64,000 bases of DNA from Chimonanthus salicifolius (taxonomy: Eukaryota; Streptophyta; Magnoliopsida; Laurales; Calycanthaceae): the NCBI GenBank assembly GCA_013350335.1, contig CM023539.1, positions 10,765,302-10,829,301 on the forward strand. The letters are read 5' to 3'. Positions within the stretch are counted from its first letter, which is position 1. Each line of letters opens with the position of its first letter. The notes under the pieces were generated by a model that saw only the letters and a list, made by a program, of their open reading frames with translations, was not told the DNA's origin and searched no databases. The position numbers and the translations under genes are program-made. Shown here one piece after another: positions 11,601 to 23,002 of this stretch.

Positions 11601-12063
11601 AGATAATCCGGCAAGGCACTGATATTTTGTGAATGTGCCAATTGCAAATTATCCTAGGAAAGTACATCTCAAAGACAAGGGATCACACTTGCAAAATTTT
11701 GGGCTCTTTATTAGGATAATTTAACCGTGAGAGTTTAGGCTCCTAGGATAACTTATAAAAACCTGGAAAATCTCAAGTTCATAGAAAGCGAAAAAATCAA
11801 GATTTCTTAAAAAAATTTGCCCAAACAAATCTACCCTGGCAGATAAAGAGATTTATGGTGTGCTGGCCACAAATTTATATATAGATTGGGTAATGGCCGT
11901 ATTAAATGAAAAAGGTATAGCTTTGCATATTTTTGTAAGCCTCGTTATTGTTTTGTTAGGACAAATTGAACCATTGGTGTCAAGTGTCTTTGTGGGCAGT
12001 TATAGTATGTACTTATCTCTTCCCCTTTCTCTGCAATAAAATTCTGACGTCTAGGACAACAAA

Positions 12064-12375
12064 TGGTGCTCAGCCGGTGGCATAGTGGTTAATTGAAAGA
12101 TGAGAACGACAAGATAGATTAAAGAAGACATGGAGTGGATGTTTTGATCAGGAAGATCTTTTTTGACTATCCATTTTGAGGTGCAAGGAACCACATCTCC
12201 CAATTGGATGAAATCTCAATTACTACATTTTAGGAAACTAGGCCTTTTCATTATGAGGTAACACGATAAAAAATATAGCAGTATTTGTAACTTGTAAGTG
12301 CTCATTATTACAAATGAAAGGTTGTGGCTCAAGTCATGTCACCATCTAAGAAAAAAAAGGGATAAAAAATCATTA
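12064..12375 (+). mobile_element. tRNA-type SINE split by a small insertion, unit 2
   Basis: The A-box-like TGGCATAGTGG is at 12078-12088 and the B-box-like GGCTCAAGTC at 12326-12335. With 12100-12311 removed the boxes lie about 37 bp apart, as in tRNA-derived SINEs. Confidence 0.5.
12100..12311. mobile_element. 212-bp insertion inside the SINE, unit 2
   Basis: It is flanked by AATTGAAAG (12091-12099) and AAATGAAAG (12312-12320), eight of nine bases matching. It is the counterpart of 4104-4332. Confidence 0.55.
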
Positions 12376-12410
12376 AAATTAGTATTTTCAGATGGACGTT
12401 TCTTTGAAGA

Positions 12411-12968
12411 CTATGTGTCGCCCGCCATTGATACTGCTGAGTCATGGATTCTTGACCGAGCTGCTCTAGTTTTGGGTGCAACGGTTGACAGGGCGAGGGC
12501 GTTGCTGATGACTCTGGCCACATTTAACTCCCTTCCCTGGATCGCAGCTTTGAGATTGTTGTTCATGGACGTCCCTGCAACTCCGTCCATGCAAGTGGTG
12601 TCATCCGTCAATACAACGCTCATCCATGTCTAGATGTTGCTCAAGTGAAACTGAAAGCTCTCGCTTCATGTCCAGTCCATACGCCCCATCTCCTGAATCG
12701 ACTGGCTCAACCTATCGGCGGTGTTGTTCACATTCTTGACGCAGTCCTTCACTGCAGCACAATCTCTCGGACTCATGCCCTTGGCTCTCGACAGCTTCGA
12801 GATAAAAGCAGGATAGCGCGTCGCACTGCAGGAGGACTTGATGAATTCGGTGGTGGTCGTTCGTTTTGACACTGTGGAAGATGCCGAATGCACTGTTGCA
12901 GGCATGCCCTGAAGAGAGAAGAAGAGAAGGAGAAGAGAAACGGACATGGCCCTTGCGACTCTTTCTAT
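12411..12968 (-). pseudogene. Pectin methylesterase/invertase inhibitor-like pseudogene, copy 2
   Basis: It aligns with copy 1 but is more damaged. The start codon position (12968-12966) is ATA, though an in-frame ATG lies seven codons later at 12947. An in-frame 111-bp deletion joins ...RYPA to FISKL..., removing 37 codons including the site of the copy 1 TGA. It has two in-frame nonsense codons, TGA at 12668-12666 and TAG at 12632-12630 (copy 1 has GGA and CAG there). A 1-bp deletion changes the C-terminal frame. The signal peptide and the LTDDTTCMDGVAGTSM block are still clear. It cannot encode a normal inhibitor. Confidence 0.85.
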
Positions 12969-13070
12969 TTCTTCAAGTTGAAATGGGATTGTGGAAATGA
13001 GTGTTATTGGTGAGAAGTGGGAAGGATTTAGTGTAGTTGGCCGATGCGAAGAAGGGTGGAGAGGGATCTC

Positions 13071-13080
13071 TCTATTATAG
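13071..13080 (-). promoter_or_regulatory. Former TATA box of inhibitor copy 2
   Basis: CTATAATAGA on the minus strand sits where copy 1 has CTATAAAAGA, about 105 bp upstream of the original start. Confidence 0.4.
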
Positions 13081-13289
13081 ACACGTTAAAAAGGGTAATT
13101 TTAGTTTTACATGCCTGGCGCCTAACTTAAATTTATTTAGTTTTTGTCAGAATGGGTGGATTGGGATTGGTCTCTGTCAGAAAATATGTGGACCATTCCA
13201 TATTATGATTTATTTAGTTAATAAAAGTCTTTTTCGAATGCTAACTCTGTACGAAAGCCAAGTCTTTGTTGAAGTTTTCTTTTTGAAGT

Positions 13290-14810
13290 AAAATTTTGTA
13301 TTTTGCAAATGTTCATTTATTTTTAAGGATTTAGTTTATGAATGAATATGCAAAAGATATAGTTCCTATATAGTAATAACTGAATTTATTGTATCTACTT
13401 TCCTTAATCTTGACTTTTCTATAAACTTAAACAAAATTTGTTTATTTTTAATTGAACTTATAATTCCTTCGTTAGTTGTTATATATGGTGTTATAGTGGT
13501 AAGGAACTTGTTTCCTAGAATTAAATCTTCATTCATTCCTTTCATATGAAAATTTTAAATATTTTTATACATTTTTCGTTTTTACATATATGAACATTTT
13601 GGAGTTTATTTAAAAAAAAATTGTTCTCCTTTTGCAACATTTACTGTGTGTGGCTTGTTCCAAATATTTTAGAGGTACTATTCCTTCTTTTATACAACTT
13701 ATATCTGCTCCTTTATCAAGGAAGCAAATTAATTTTGCTGAATAATCATTTGATATTTTTAAATTCACTTTAGTGTACCATCTTCAAAATGTAAATTTTG
13801 ATTATTTAATTTAGTTCTAATAACATTCCTATTTCTGATTTTGTTTCTCAAGGTTCGCCTTTTCATTTGTATTTAATGATTTGAATTCTAAGATTTCTAT
13901 TCTAGTTTTTTTTTTATTTTAATTCCTTTTGTAAATCTTGAATAGATATAGGAGTTTCTTTACCATTTGTCTCTTTTTAAGAGTCTTTTATATAAATCAG
14001 TCATTTTATATAACTTAATGGGGTTTATTTCTTGTTTTTCTTTTTCTTATTTGATTCTAATAGTTTTTCTATATGTTCTTTTTGTTTGCCTGAGTCTTTT
14101 ATATCAATTAACATTATTTGACAGTGATTTGAAAGAGGAAGATCCATACTTTATTTGGCATATATTACAATCACAATTTGGATTTATGACTAAATTGTCT
14201 TAAAATTTTATTTATTAAACGGTTATCATTTTCTCAGAAATGTTTTGAGTCTGAATATTTTATTTCTTCTTTGTCTTCATTATCTTCTTTTGGGGATGAG
14301 AATTTTATTTCATTAATTTTACTTAGTATTTCATTAATTCTCTTTCTTGCGTTTATTTTAAAACATTTATTAGCGTACTGTCCCTTCTGACCATATTTAT
14401 AAAAAAATTGTTCTTCAGCCTTTTTGTCTTTAGTTTGAGGGGGAGCTGATGGTTTATATTTTTTATGTATTTTGTTTAAATTAAATCCTTTATTAACACA
14501 TTTTTTCAACTTTTTTTTATTTTTTTTAGATTTTTTTTAAATCCATTTATTTGATCATATTTTTTTATATTTATGTTTTGAATAGTTTTTCTTTATTTTC
14601 AATTCATAAAGATCACAGGCAAATTGAGAACAGAAATTTCCTAATTCTTTTTCATCATTAAGATTTTACATTTTATTTGACGTTCATCTTTTTATGTTAT
14701 TATATATATATATATATATATCACTTCCTGTGTAATTAATTATTTGTATTAAATCACCGAAAGTATATCTATCATAATCTCTTTGTCGATCTTTATGAGC
14801 TAAAGTATTT
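13290..14810 (-). mobile_element. Endogenous caulimovirid remnant, unit 2, left part
   Basis: This is read on the minus strand and aligns with 5440-6860. The frame 14509-14234 carries a decayed zinc knuckle (YKYGQKGQYANKC) in which both leading cysteines and the histidine are changed. At about 13716-13702 is a retroviral-type aspartic protease segment whose active site reads DKGA instead of DTGA or DSGA, followed by SCIKEGIVPL. That tail is typical of the florendovirus/petuvirus group. Multiple stops make it non-functional. It is interrupted at 14811 by an LTR-like insertion and resumes at 16489. Confidence 0.7.
14701..14720. repeat. (TA)n microsatellite
   Basis: A short TA tract within the caulimovirid remnant, not expanded in unit 1. 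Confidence 0.9.
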
Positions 14811-16488
14811 TAAAGTACCCGAGTCCTAGAGTCGGATTGTCTAGAGGGGAGGTGAATAGAGCAATCTCCAATTTTTTCGGTCCTTTACAAAATTACTTGA
14901 TTAACCAAATTAATGAAGCAGAATGACTATGTTAATCAAGATGGAATGGTGTCGTGTCAACAAAAGATGTGCCAATTAATTTAGAAATCATACAAGCAAA
15001 ATTCAAACATAAGGACACCCGATATATAGTTGTTCGGTTTAAGTGCTAAGTGGGAAATTATACCCTCACAATAGAATAGAAATTTCACCTACTCAATCCT
15101 AATTTTGAAAGGTTCGACCAACCCCGGTCTACTTCATTATCTCTCTATTTTTTTATAGTGGTTCAAGTTTCCTTGCTTTAGTCCACTTCACAAGAATATT
15201 AGAAACTAAAAATTCAAAGAAACATTTGCCTTTGAAGCTCAAACTTGATATAAATGTGTTTCTTGAATAGCTCTCCCAATATGATCTTGTTGATGATGAA
15301 GATGTACCTTGTATGAGCAATCACAAGTTTGGGAGATGGATTATAGGAATGTAGATGTGCAAGTTGAATCCTAGAACTAAATTTCTTCTCTCTTAATCAC
15401 AATCAAATATGAAATTGGATTTCAAAATGACTTACCACATACAATGTTTAGAGAGAGAGTGTGAGGGAGGTAAGAGTCTCAGAAGATCTCCTCTGATTTT
15501 TCTAATGTCAAAAACTCTAACCATCTCAAAGAAAATCCGGAGCTTAAATAAGCAAGCCCAGAATTTTCGAGGTAGACGATCGATCGTGACCATGATGGAT
15601 CATGGTGGTTCAAAGTTGTTCTCCACCAATATGACCGTTGCATATTAAATGCATTCCAACGTTTCAAAAAAAGTCACTCAATGATTGATCATGCCACACG
15701 ATTGATCGTGAACACCCATTGGCGATGGATCGTGGTTTGGCGATTGTATCGGCTTGAGGGTATACTGATTTGACAATTCTTGTCAAGACAAAACTCAAAT
15801 ATTTCCAAGGCGATGGGTCTTGGTGCCGATGTGTCGGCCCCATCTCTGGCAATTGGTCTTGAACCCGATAGATCGTGATAGGTTCCTCACGATAGGTTGC
15901 CACCTGACGATTGTATCGTCCTAAGAACAAACTGATTTAACAGGCTTTTGTTCAACCAGAACAAGGTTAAGTCCAGCCGATTGATCGGCCATGTCCCAGC
16001 GATAGATCGTGACCACGATTGCAACGAACTGATACCAGAGTTGATTGACAGACCATTGCAACCAGAACCTTTATTTTCCAAGACGATGCATCGCAATACC
16101 ACGATAGTATCGTCCTCTGTCATTGCGATAGATCGTCGACACGATGTGTCGCCATGACAGTAAAATCAATGGTTTAAATGTTAAGTATATGTTCTAATTT
16201 TGGTGTCAAACAACCATTAGGCTTTTTTAGATTAATCAGATGTGATTACTAAGCCTAGGCAAGGTCATCCTAAGGTATGAGGTCAACCCTAGAGTCTTCT
16301 ATGACCAATTTACCTTGAGTGATTGACATACACATGTTGATCCGTTGAATCTATAATGATATTTCATTCTTGGACTTGATTCTACCAACAGTTGAAACTT
16401 GATTATTGAACTTTTACTTTCAAGGCAATGCTTCACATGAGTCATAGATTTGACAAATAAGGGACTCGGCAAGCCGAAGCACTAACAA
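14811..16488 (-). mobile_element. LTR-like insertion (LTR-C)
   Basis: It is 1,678 bp and sits between TATTT (14806-14810) and TATTT (16489-16493). Unit 1 has the empty site (AAAGTATTTATAAC near 6868), so the borders are well fixed. On the minus strand it starts TTGTTAGTGCTTCGGC and ends CGGGTACTTTA, so the canonical TG...CA ends are not fully kept. The part near 14820-14870 resembles the TAGAGGGGAGGTGAATAG phrase of plant LTR elements. No coding frame is convincing. Solo LTR is the best reading. Confidence 0.7.
15575..16155. repeat. Array of CGAT-NN-ATCG palindromes in LTR-C
   Basis: About 15 short palindromes share a CGAT core, two or three variable bases, then ATCG. Examples are ACGATCGATCGT (15576), ACGATTGATCGT (15698), GACGATTGTATCGTC (15906), GCCGATTGATCGGC (15976) and ACGATAGTATCGT (16101). 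They often come in pairs a few bases apart. Confidence 0.8.
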
Positions 16489-17230
16489 TATTTATAACAT
16501 TTTCTACTAATAAGGGTGGCAACCCGGAGATAAATTTTTCATTCCAGAACGACTAATTACATTGTTTCTAGAAAATAAACTTTAGTAAAGAATGTATCTT
16601 TATACCATTTAAAGACTGTCATTCTTCTACATCTTTTGTTTATTGATTATTTATGAATTAACCTTTCTTTTCTTGGAATACTTCCTATAAAATTTCTTAC
16701 TAGGTTACAAAGTGGAGTGTTCACAGATTCTAGTATCGGTTCACCATTTTTTATAAAATATTATTCCTTGTTCATTTGTTTGATAAGTATTTTGTATATC
16801 ATTTCTCTGATTTTCAATAAGGTAACAATCCCAAATTTGCTAATTGTCATGTAAATCACAGGATTATTAATTCCGCTATTTATTTATTTTTTTATTATTA
16901 GTTGATAATATATTTGCATACATGTAATTTTTTTGCCCTTGTTGCATAATTTGATATTCTATTAAATCGTCCACATTCTATTCATATATAAATGGCCCAT
17001 CGAAAGAATTTGGATTTATAGTAGCTGATTCTTCCATCGATATAACTATTGGGATTTCAAATACAACTCGGTTTGGGCATGGGTGTGACTACTTCAGGTT
17101 AACTTGAGCCCTCTTTCTGGCGGGGCCAAACGTCCCGTTTGCCTGAGTTATAGTTGTATTTTGACTCGTGCCTATTAAATCCTGTAAATTCACAATTCTG
17201 AAATTTATTTCTTTCATTGGCCATTGATTA
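16489..17230 (-). mobile_element. Endogenous caulimovirid remnant, unit 2, right part
   Basis: It continues the remnant after the LTR-C insertion and aligns with 6868-7620 of unit 1. It covers the upstream half of the coat region and sequence 5' of it. The frame is broken by stops. The boundary with flanking plant DNA is approximate. Confidence 0.6.
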
Positions 17231-17440
17231 CTCTGTTTACCGAATGTATTCTTGCATTGTTCCTTTGTTTGACAGATTTACTCAACATTTTGAGTTGTTT
17301 TATCGTGAGTTCATTCCTATCATCATGGGGGTTGGATTTTTTACTTTCCAATAAAAACTAGGTTTTGTGGGGAATGGTTATGTTAAAGATTGCATGAGGA
17401 GTATGAAAAGATTAAAAAAAAAGCAAGAGGCCCTTCCGAG

Positions 17441-19132
17441 CATTGTCACAGATGACAATGGTTAATAATAGGATATTTTTAAATTCTAGAGAATTTAATG
17501 AGAAAATCTCGTAGAAAATATAAATATTTAAAAATAATAAATATAATATAATAAAGAAATAATTATCACCTAACATTTTAGACGCTTTCCGTATTCCCTT
17601 TTTCCTCTTCCTTTTCTCACCTTTCCCTCTTTTCTTTTCCTCCTTTTCCTTCTTAGTTTCACAATGGGAAGATAAGTTTCTCGGTGGAAAATTTAGGGAG
17701 TATGGAGTTTTGCCATATAAAGAAAAGAAGAGGGAGAAGAAGTGTTATGAGCTTAGATAAAGAGAGAGAAGAACTCCCATGTACGTAAGATGGAAGTGAG
17801 GAGTGCCATGTGCATGAATGGTAAGAGTTACTGTTCACAATACTATTCACGGCACTGGAGTAAAAAAATATCATACAAATCTACATGAATTCATTATTAA
17901 ATACCATATCAAAATTGTGAAATAAAAATAAAACAAACAATAATACTTGAGAAATAAATTAATTTTAGCAATGATTCATCTTTTATGAACTCGATTAGTA
18001 GTTGTATTGAATTCCTACATTAATAGTAGTCGATTAGTCACATCACAACTAAAATAATTTTTAAATGGTCATCACAACTAATTAAGAAATTCAAATTTTG
18101 AAATTTGAAACTGAATTTCAATTAATTTTTGTAATTGCAAACTTAATTAAATTTTATTATCACCTTAGCTTAGTTTTTTAATTCCTTAATATTTGAGGCT
18201 AGGAATTTTGGTTTGGCCATAAATTTTAAGAATATAAAAAATATCAAATTTGAAAATTCTAATAAACATGACTTGATTGATTTAGAGAAATTGATTTTTT
18301 ATAAGCTATATTCAAATATAGACCTTCACAATGAACAAGTAAAAGTGTCATAAATGTTTCGAGAGAAAATAATTTAAATTGCTCAAATTTAAAAAGCCTA
18401 ATAAACAAAAATTTATCAACCCAATCGAAATGAATTTTTATCCCTATCCCAACAAGTAGTTTAATAGGCTAAAATTTTAAAATAAAATACTAATTCTAAA
18501 ATGATCAAATTTTGAAGAGTTTAATAAATATGGATGGGTTGATTTGAACATTTGGACACTTTGATTCTTAGGCCCTATATTCAAATATAGACTTGTTAAT
18601 GGATAAATTAAATGGTCATAAATATTTAGAGATTAAAATAATTTAAATTAATCAAATTCTAAAAATACTAACAAATAAAATTTTATGATCCAATTAAAGT
18701 GATTTTCACAAGGTCTATATTTATATGTTCATTTTTCCAAATAATTCTCTGTAATGATTTAATTATCAATATAATTATTTTAATTACATAAAGTAAGACA
18801 CACCTATGCCACAATTTATAAAAGTACTTAGAAAGTTGGAATATTAAGCCTTTGTAGGCCAAACATCAGATTGTCAATTTGTCAGTAGCCTGGCATTTAC
18901 ATAATTACAAGAATCTGCACTCTTCTCCTTGCTGAAGTCCCACTTCCGCCTCCGCACGTCTGTCTGATTTTTATTGCAATATTATCTTTTAATGCGTTAA
19001 AAACGCGATATTAACGTTTAACTTATGTTAAAAAACATGACGTAGAAAAATATCGCATTTTTTATGCAAAAATAATATTTTGTCAATATTTTTATGATAA
19101 AATTAAAAATATCGACGACATTTGTTACATTG
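17441..19132. mobile_element. Non-autonomous DNA transposon, hAT-like
   Basis: It is 1,692 bp, present only in unit 2; unit 1 shows the empty site near 7810. It is flanked by CTTCCGAG (17433-17440) and CTTCCAAG (19133-19140), an 8-bp duplication with one mismatch. The ends are inverted: CATTGTCACAGATG on the left and CAATGTAACAAATG when the right end is read on the minus strand. No transposase is recognised in this AT-rich interior. The 8-bp duplication and CA-starting ends point to hAT; Mutator-like is the alternative. The segment 17580-17750 resembles 3480-3560 of LTR-D and may be a captured or nested piece. Confidence 0.65.
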
Positions 19133-19564
19133 CTTCCAAGATAAAAGCTTCATCTAGATTATGTTTGATGAAAAACACCATATTCCCTATAATTAAATGG
19201 AGCCCACGTACAGTTTTGTTTGCTTCCTTGTAAAATGAGTTTGATGGGAACATGAATTCGAAATTCTGCTAAGAAAATGACTCTTCATTTTTAAAATGAA
19301 GACCTTCTCTGTGTTTGTTGAACAGTACCACTTGTTCAAGGGGGAAAAGTTCCATAATTGGGCTAGGTTGATGTGATTTGATTTAAAATTTGTTGTTACC
19401 GTTTGCAATGTACTTACTAAATGGGCGAAGTTAGATACGGGGCAAGTTAGGTACTGATTGGTTCAAGTCAACCCATTTAATACATGTGAGAGATCAGGTT
19501 GGCTACGCGTTGAAGCTAATTGAGTCTTCCTATATGACATGTGGGGAGAGTTCACTTGTTTAAT

Positions 19565-19631
19565 AAAGGTGGTTGGTTCAAGTCTTGTCACCATCTCAGA
19601 AAAGATAAAGGGATAAAAAATCATTAAAATG
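19565..19631 (+). repeat. Fragment matching the SINE tail of both units
   Basis: GGTTCAAGTCTTGTCACCAT onward to CATTAAAAT matches 4348-4410 and 12326-12385. It begins exactly at the B box. It may be a third partial duplication unit or an independent 5'-truncated SINE. Confidence 0.6.
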
Positions 19632-20628
19632 TTTGACCCATTTTTTGCAAATTAATTTGTTATGAAGGTATTTTCAAAAATCGGCCCGTCGTTGTGCTGG
19701 TTCCAGTTAAACCAGTGGTTCAACCAGGGGCCGAGCCGAATTTGAAAAACACTGGTTGAAGGTAAACTTGATGAATAACAAGTAGACTAAATTTTACTCT
19801 AAAATTCAAATTTATAGTCACTTGATGTAACTAGTCAAAATCACCATGTGTAAAAAAAAAAAAAAAAAATCAAAACAATGATTATTTTGGGGCAACTCAA
19901 ATTAAATCTTGTGCTGAAATTTAATCAGCTTACAGTTCATGAAGTCTATTTTCAATTCCTACGATTGACTTTTTCATGAGCTCAATGAAAATTAAAAAAT
20001 GAAGGGAAAATGTACCAGATACTTTTCTCATATTAAACATGTTTAATATTTTACTCAAGCTTTACCCCAGCTCAGGCTTGGCAAAACATAGGCCAACTCG
20101 AGCCTAACCCATTGCCATCCCTAGAAAGGGGTCTAATTTTATTAAGTTTGTGGATCCTATGATGAAGAATTTTTTTTTAAAAAAAACGAAACCCTTAGGT
20201 TGTTTTCTAGCTATTTCTCGTTGCTAAATATACAACAATCCAGAAGAAGATTGCAAGCCCCTTATCCAGAAACATATTATCCGTTGCAGGTACAAGTGCG
20301 AAATCTTATGTGCCCAGTTGAAAGGTGTCACATCGTGAAAGAATGTGTGTCATTTGCAACCTACAAAGAGAGAAGTTTTCCCATAAAATTGTACTGTCCC
20401 CTACCCTAATTCAATCAAACAATTGCCATTCTTCTTCATCTTCATCCTCATCCAAAACCATTTCTTTTCCATTTATTTGATGTTGACTTTTTGAATTCTG
20501 CTCTTTTGGTTCTATCCTATCAATTCTGTCACTTCACAATCTAATATGCCTTTTCTCGTAACTTTAGAAGTCTCCCTGGAGAATACCTTTTTCTAAAAGG
20601 AAAAAGACACTTTTCCCTAATATGTTCC
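19632..20628. other. Unassigned intergenic sequence
   Basis: No gene is supported. It contains an A tract (19851-19869) and, at 20090-20122, sequence ending ATTGCCATCCCTA, which looks like one terminus of a hAT-type MITE (TAGGGATGGCAAT on the minus strand) without a visible partner. The 69-codon frame at 20200-20409 has no recognisable similarity. Confidence 0.5.
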
Positions 20629-20635
20629 ACCTTAG

Positions 20636-22426
20636 TTTTTTTTTTTTTAATGAAGGGTAAGAATTTATTTCACAAAGAACAAGCTCAAAATAAAACCATG
20701 ACAGATCAAGCCCGGGCCAGGCAAGAAAAACCAAAGGAAGGCCCACAACTGCTAGGTCACCCACAACCGGGCCAGGATGACTAGACAAGACACCACAGGC
20801 CCAAACCAGAAAGCGCCAGAAACCCAGATCCCAGCTAGCGAAGAACACCGCTAGCATGAAGCCAGTAGATGGAGGCAACCATGTGCCAGCCAGCAAACAC
20901 GAAGAAATGGCCTACAAACACTGCAGAGCCACCCACATCCCAGACCAGGAGAAGAGAAACAAGAAACGAGGTACCATCCAAAGAAACTGAGGCCCAACCA
21001 AGTAAAGAGGCAAGACAGAAAGTCTCAGCCAGAGGTAAAGGATTCAGTAAGAACCCCAGTGCATGTAGAGGTACCATCCTTCACAACGAAGCCTCCGAGA
21101 AGCTCTGAAGGATCATACTTGGCAAGGAGCAAATGTTTGCCTTGGTACAATTCAGACGCTCCAGAAGCACACAGAAGGCACGAAAGAGAGTACAAGTTTG
21201 CCAACAAAAGGGAGCCTGATGCAGAAACGAGATCCCCTCTCCCTTACTGATCAGAATTCTGGATAGCTGGAAGTTGTGCATACAGAGGCTAAGCAAGCAC
21301 ATTTGTACCTGATGCAAAATGTTCGTAAAGTCAAACCAAATTGCTAACACGATGAGTCCTAGTGCCAAGAATCTTATCGTCAGCACCCAAGAAAATTGCA
21401 ACCAGGAAGGTCGCATAGTCAGCAACAACAGAATGGATCAGCAAACAGTTGGAGATTGACACAGTTGGGACCAGATAAATAATGTCAGGTGGTTTTGGTT
21501 GCTTTTGGACCAAAGGTGGAAGATCCCATAACACAGAGAAGCATTGCCGAAGCCCCAGCAGAACTTCACTAGAGAGAGAGAGAACCAATCATGATTGGAT
21601 GTCTACACAAATTGAGGCACAGGTTCTGCCAGCACTACTAGATTGATGCTTGAAAATACGCCTATTTCTTTCATTCCAACAGTGCCAGATCAATGCCGGA
21701 ATAGAAAGAGAAGCAACCAGTTTTTCCATATGGGAAGTGACAGATGAAATAAGAAGTTTCGCATGTTGACATATATCCGAACCGGGGCTAGAGATATGAA
21801 AATTGAAAAACAGCATTTCCCAAACGTCAAGCACACAACTGCAATGGAGAAGGTGCACTTTAGTCTCAGGTTCACGCTGACAGAGAGGACAGATGGTCTC
21901 TCTCAAAATACCCAGATCATGGAGGAATTGCTTGGTTTTAAGTCCCCCGTTGAAATAGAACCAGCAGAAGATGGAGTGGCGTTGGATATTCCCACGAAAC
22001 CAGGTAAACTCCAATTAATCCAAGGAAGGTGAAGTAGAGCAAGAGAACATAGATAATGTGCTAAAAGTACCTGATTTATCCGACACCCAAACGATTTGGT
22101 CATCAGTATTGCAGCAAGGAATACAATAGTCCATGATAGTCCTCCAGATTTCAATCAAGTCCCTAGATAATGTGGGAGGAAAAGACCACCTACCCTGTTT
22201 AATGAAGGAGCTGACAAAGGGATCCCTACCCAATCCAAGATCCAAGACAGCACGGTCGCCATAGTTCTCTGCAAGAATGTAGCCTGGAAATATCCAAGGA
22301 TCCAACCAGAATTTTGTTTTACATCCGTTACCGATAGTGTGCACAATGAAGAACTTAGCACAGCTTCGGACTTTAAGAATAGACTTCCATCCCCACGAAG
22401 CATTCCGTGTAATGGAGATACCCCAA
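20636..22426 (-). mobile_element. 5'-truncated LINE, minus strand
   Basis: It ends in a poly(A) tail, seen as a T-run at 20636-20649, and is flanked by ACCTTAG at 20629-20635 and 22427-22433, a 7-bp target duplication. Broken frames read toward lower coordinates. 22344-22015 resembles the region after the reverse transcriptase (KFWLDPWIFPGY). 22014-21589 is a zinc-finger RVT domain with TICPLCQREPETKVHLLHC. The rest is a decayed C-terminal region. Endonuclease and reverse transcriptase are absent, as expected for 5' truncation. It lies just downstream of the SRX 3' end. Confidence 0.9.
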
Positions 22427-22433
22427 ACCTTAG

Positions 22434-23002
22434 TCTTTCAATTCTTAGCACTGGGCCAATTTCTGATCTTCTATTTATGGGGCCATACTATTTTAAATGC
22501 GATTTTTCTCATATTCTCATCTATTGGAGATTTGGAGGTACTTTTGGAGATCCTCTAATATGCTCATACATCCTAACAGTTGCCATTCTTTCTTTTTTTA
22601 GAAAAGGGTTCTACTTATTTTTCTCCGAAGGCCAAAGATCATGAAATACCAAAAATAAGCGGTTACAGCTCATATGGTCAAATATGATTGTCCACAAGGT
22701 CTATACATTATAACACATCTAAATCTCTCCAAATTTATATGCTCTACACAAACTTGTATTGAGTCATAGATTTTACAACAGAACCAGTTTCTAGGGTCTA
22801 GGTCATGGTTACCAAATTCACATGGATTCTTGATGTTGGAACATATGACTGCAGGTTATGACTATAAAAAAAAATACATTTCATTTTTAACCTGTGATGC
22901 ACAATGGATTTTAAAATGGACCAAATTGAACTGGATGACTCTTATTCATGAGGTGGATTAATAAAGACCTTATTGAGATAAACTTGTAGAGTCTCACCGC
23001 TT
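22434..23002. other. 3' flank and likely 3' UTR of SRX
   Basis: The sequence left of the SRX stop codon contains no recognisable frame. A possible AATAAG polyadenylation signal on the minus strand lies at about 22963-22968, about 40 bp after the stop. The transcript end is not determined. Confidence 0.4.

Larger units (their letters stand above)
3999..11983. repeat. Segmental duplication, unit 1
   Basis: This interval aligns in order with 11984-19565. Shared parts are the TTTGTGGGCAG start, a split SINE, the inhibitor pseudogene, the caulimovirid block, and a host-like segment containing CACCATATTC near 10760. It differs by the solo LTR at 7852-10755, which is only in this unit, and by a tail (about 11110-11983) that unit 2 lacks. 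The two units are diverged by many substitutions and small indels, so the duplication is not recent. Confidence 0.85.
11984..19565. repeat. Segmental duplication, unit 2
   Basis: It aligns with unit 1 from GTCTTTGTGGGCAG onward. Insertions private to this unit are 14811-16488 and 17441-19132. It lacks most of the unit 1 tail and is joined at about 19565 to a short third fragment. The head-to-tail order shows a tandem duplication. Confidence 0.85.

Noticed and set aside
12298..12633. Plus-strand frame of 111 codons
   Set aside because: Antisense to inhibitor copy 2; its sequence is the reverse of the conserved LTDDTTCMDGV block.
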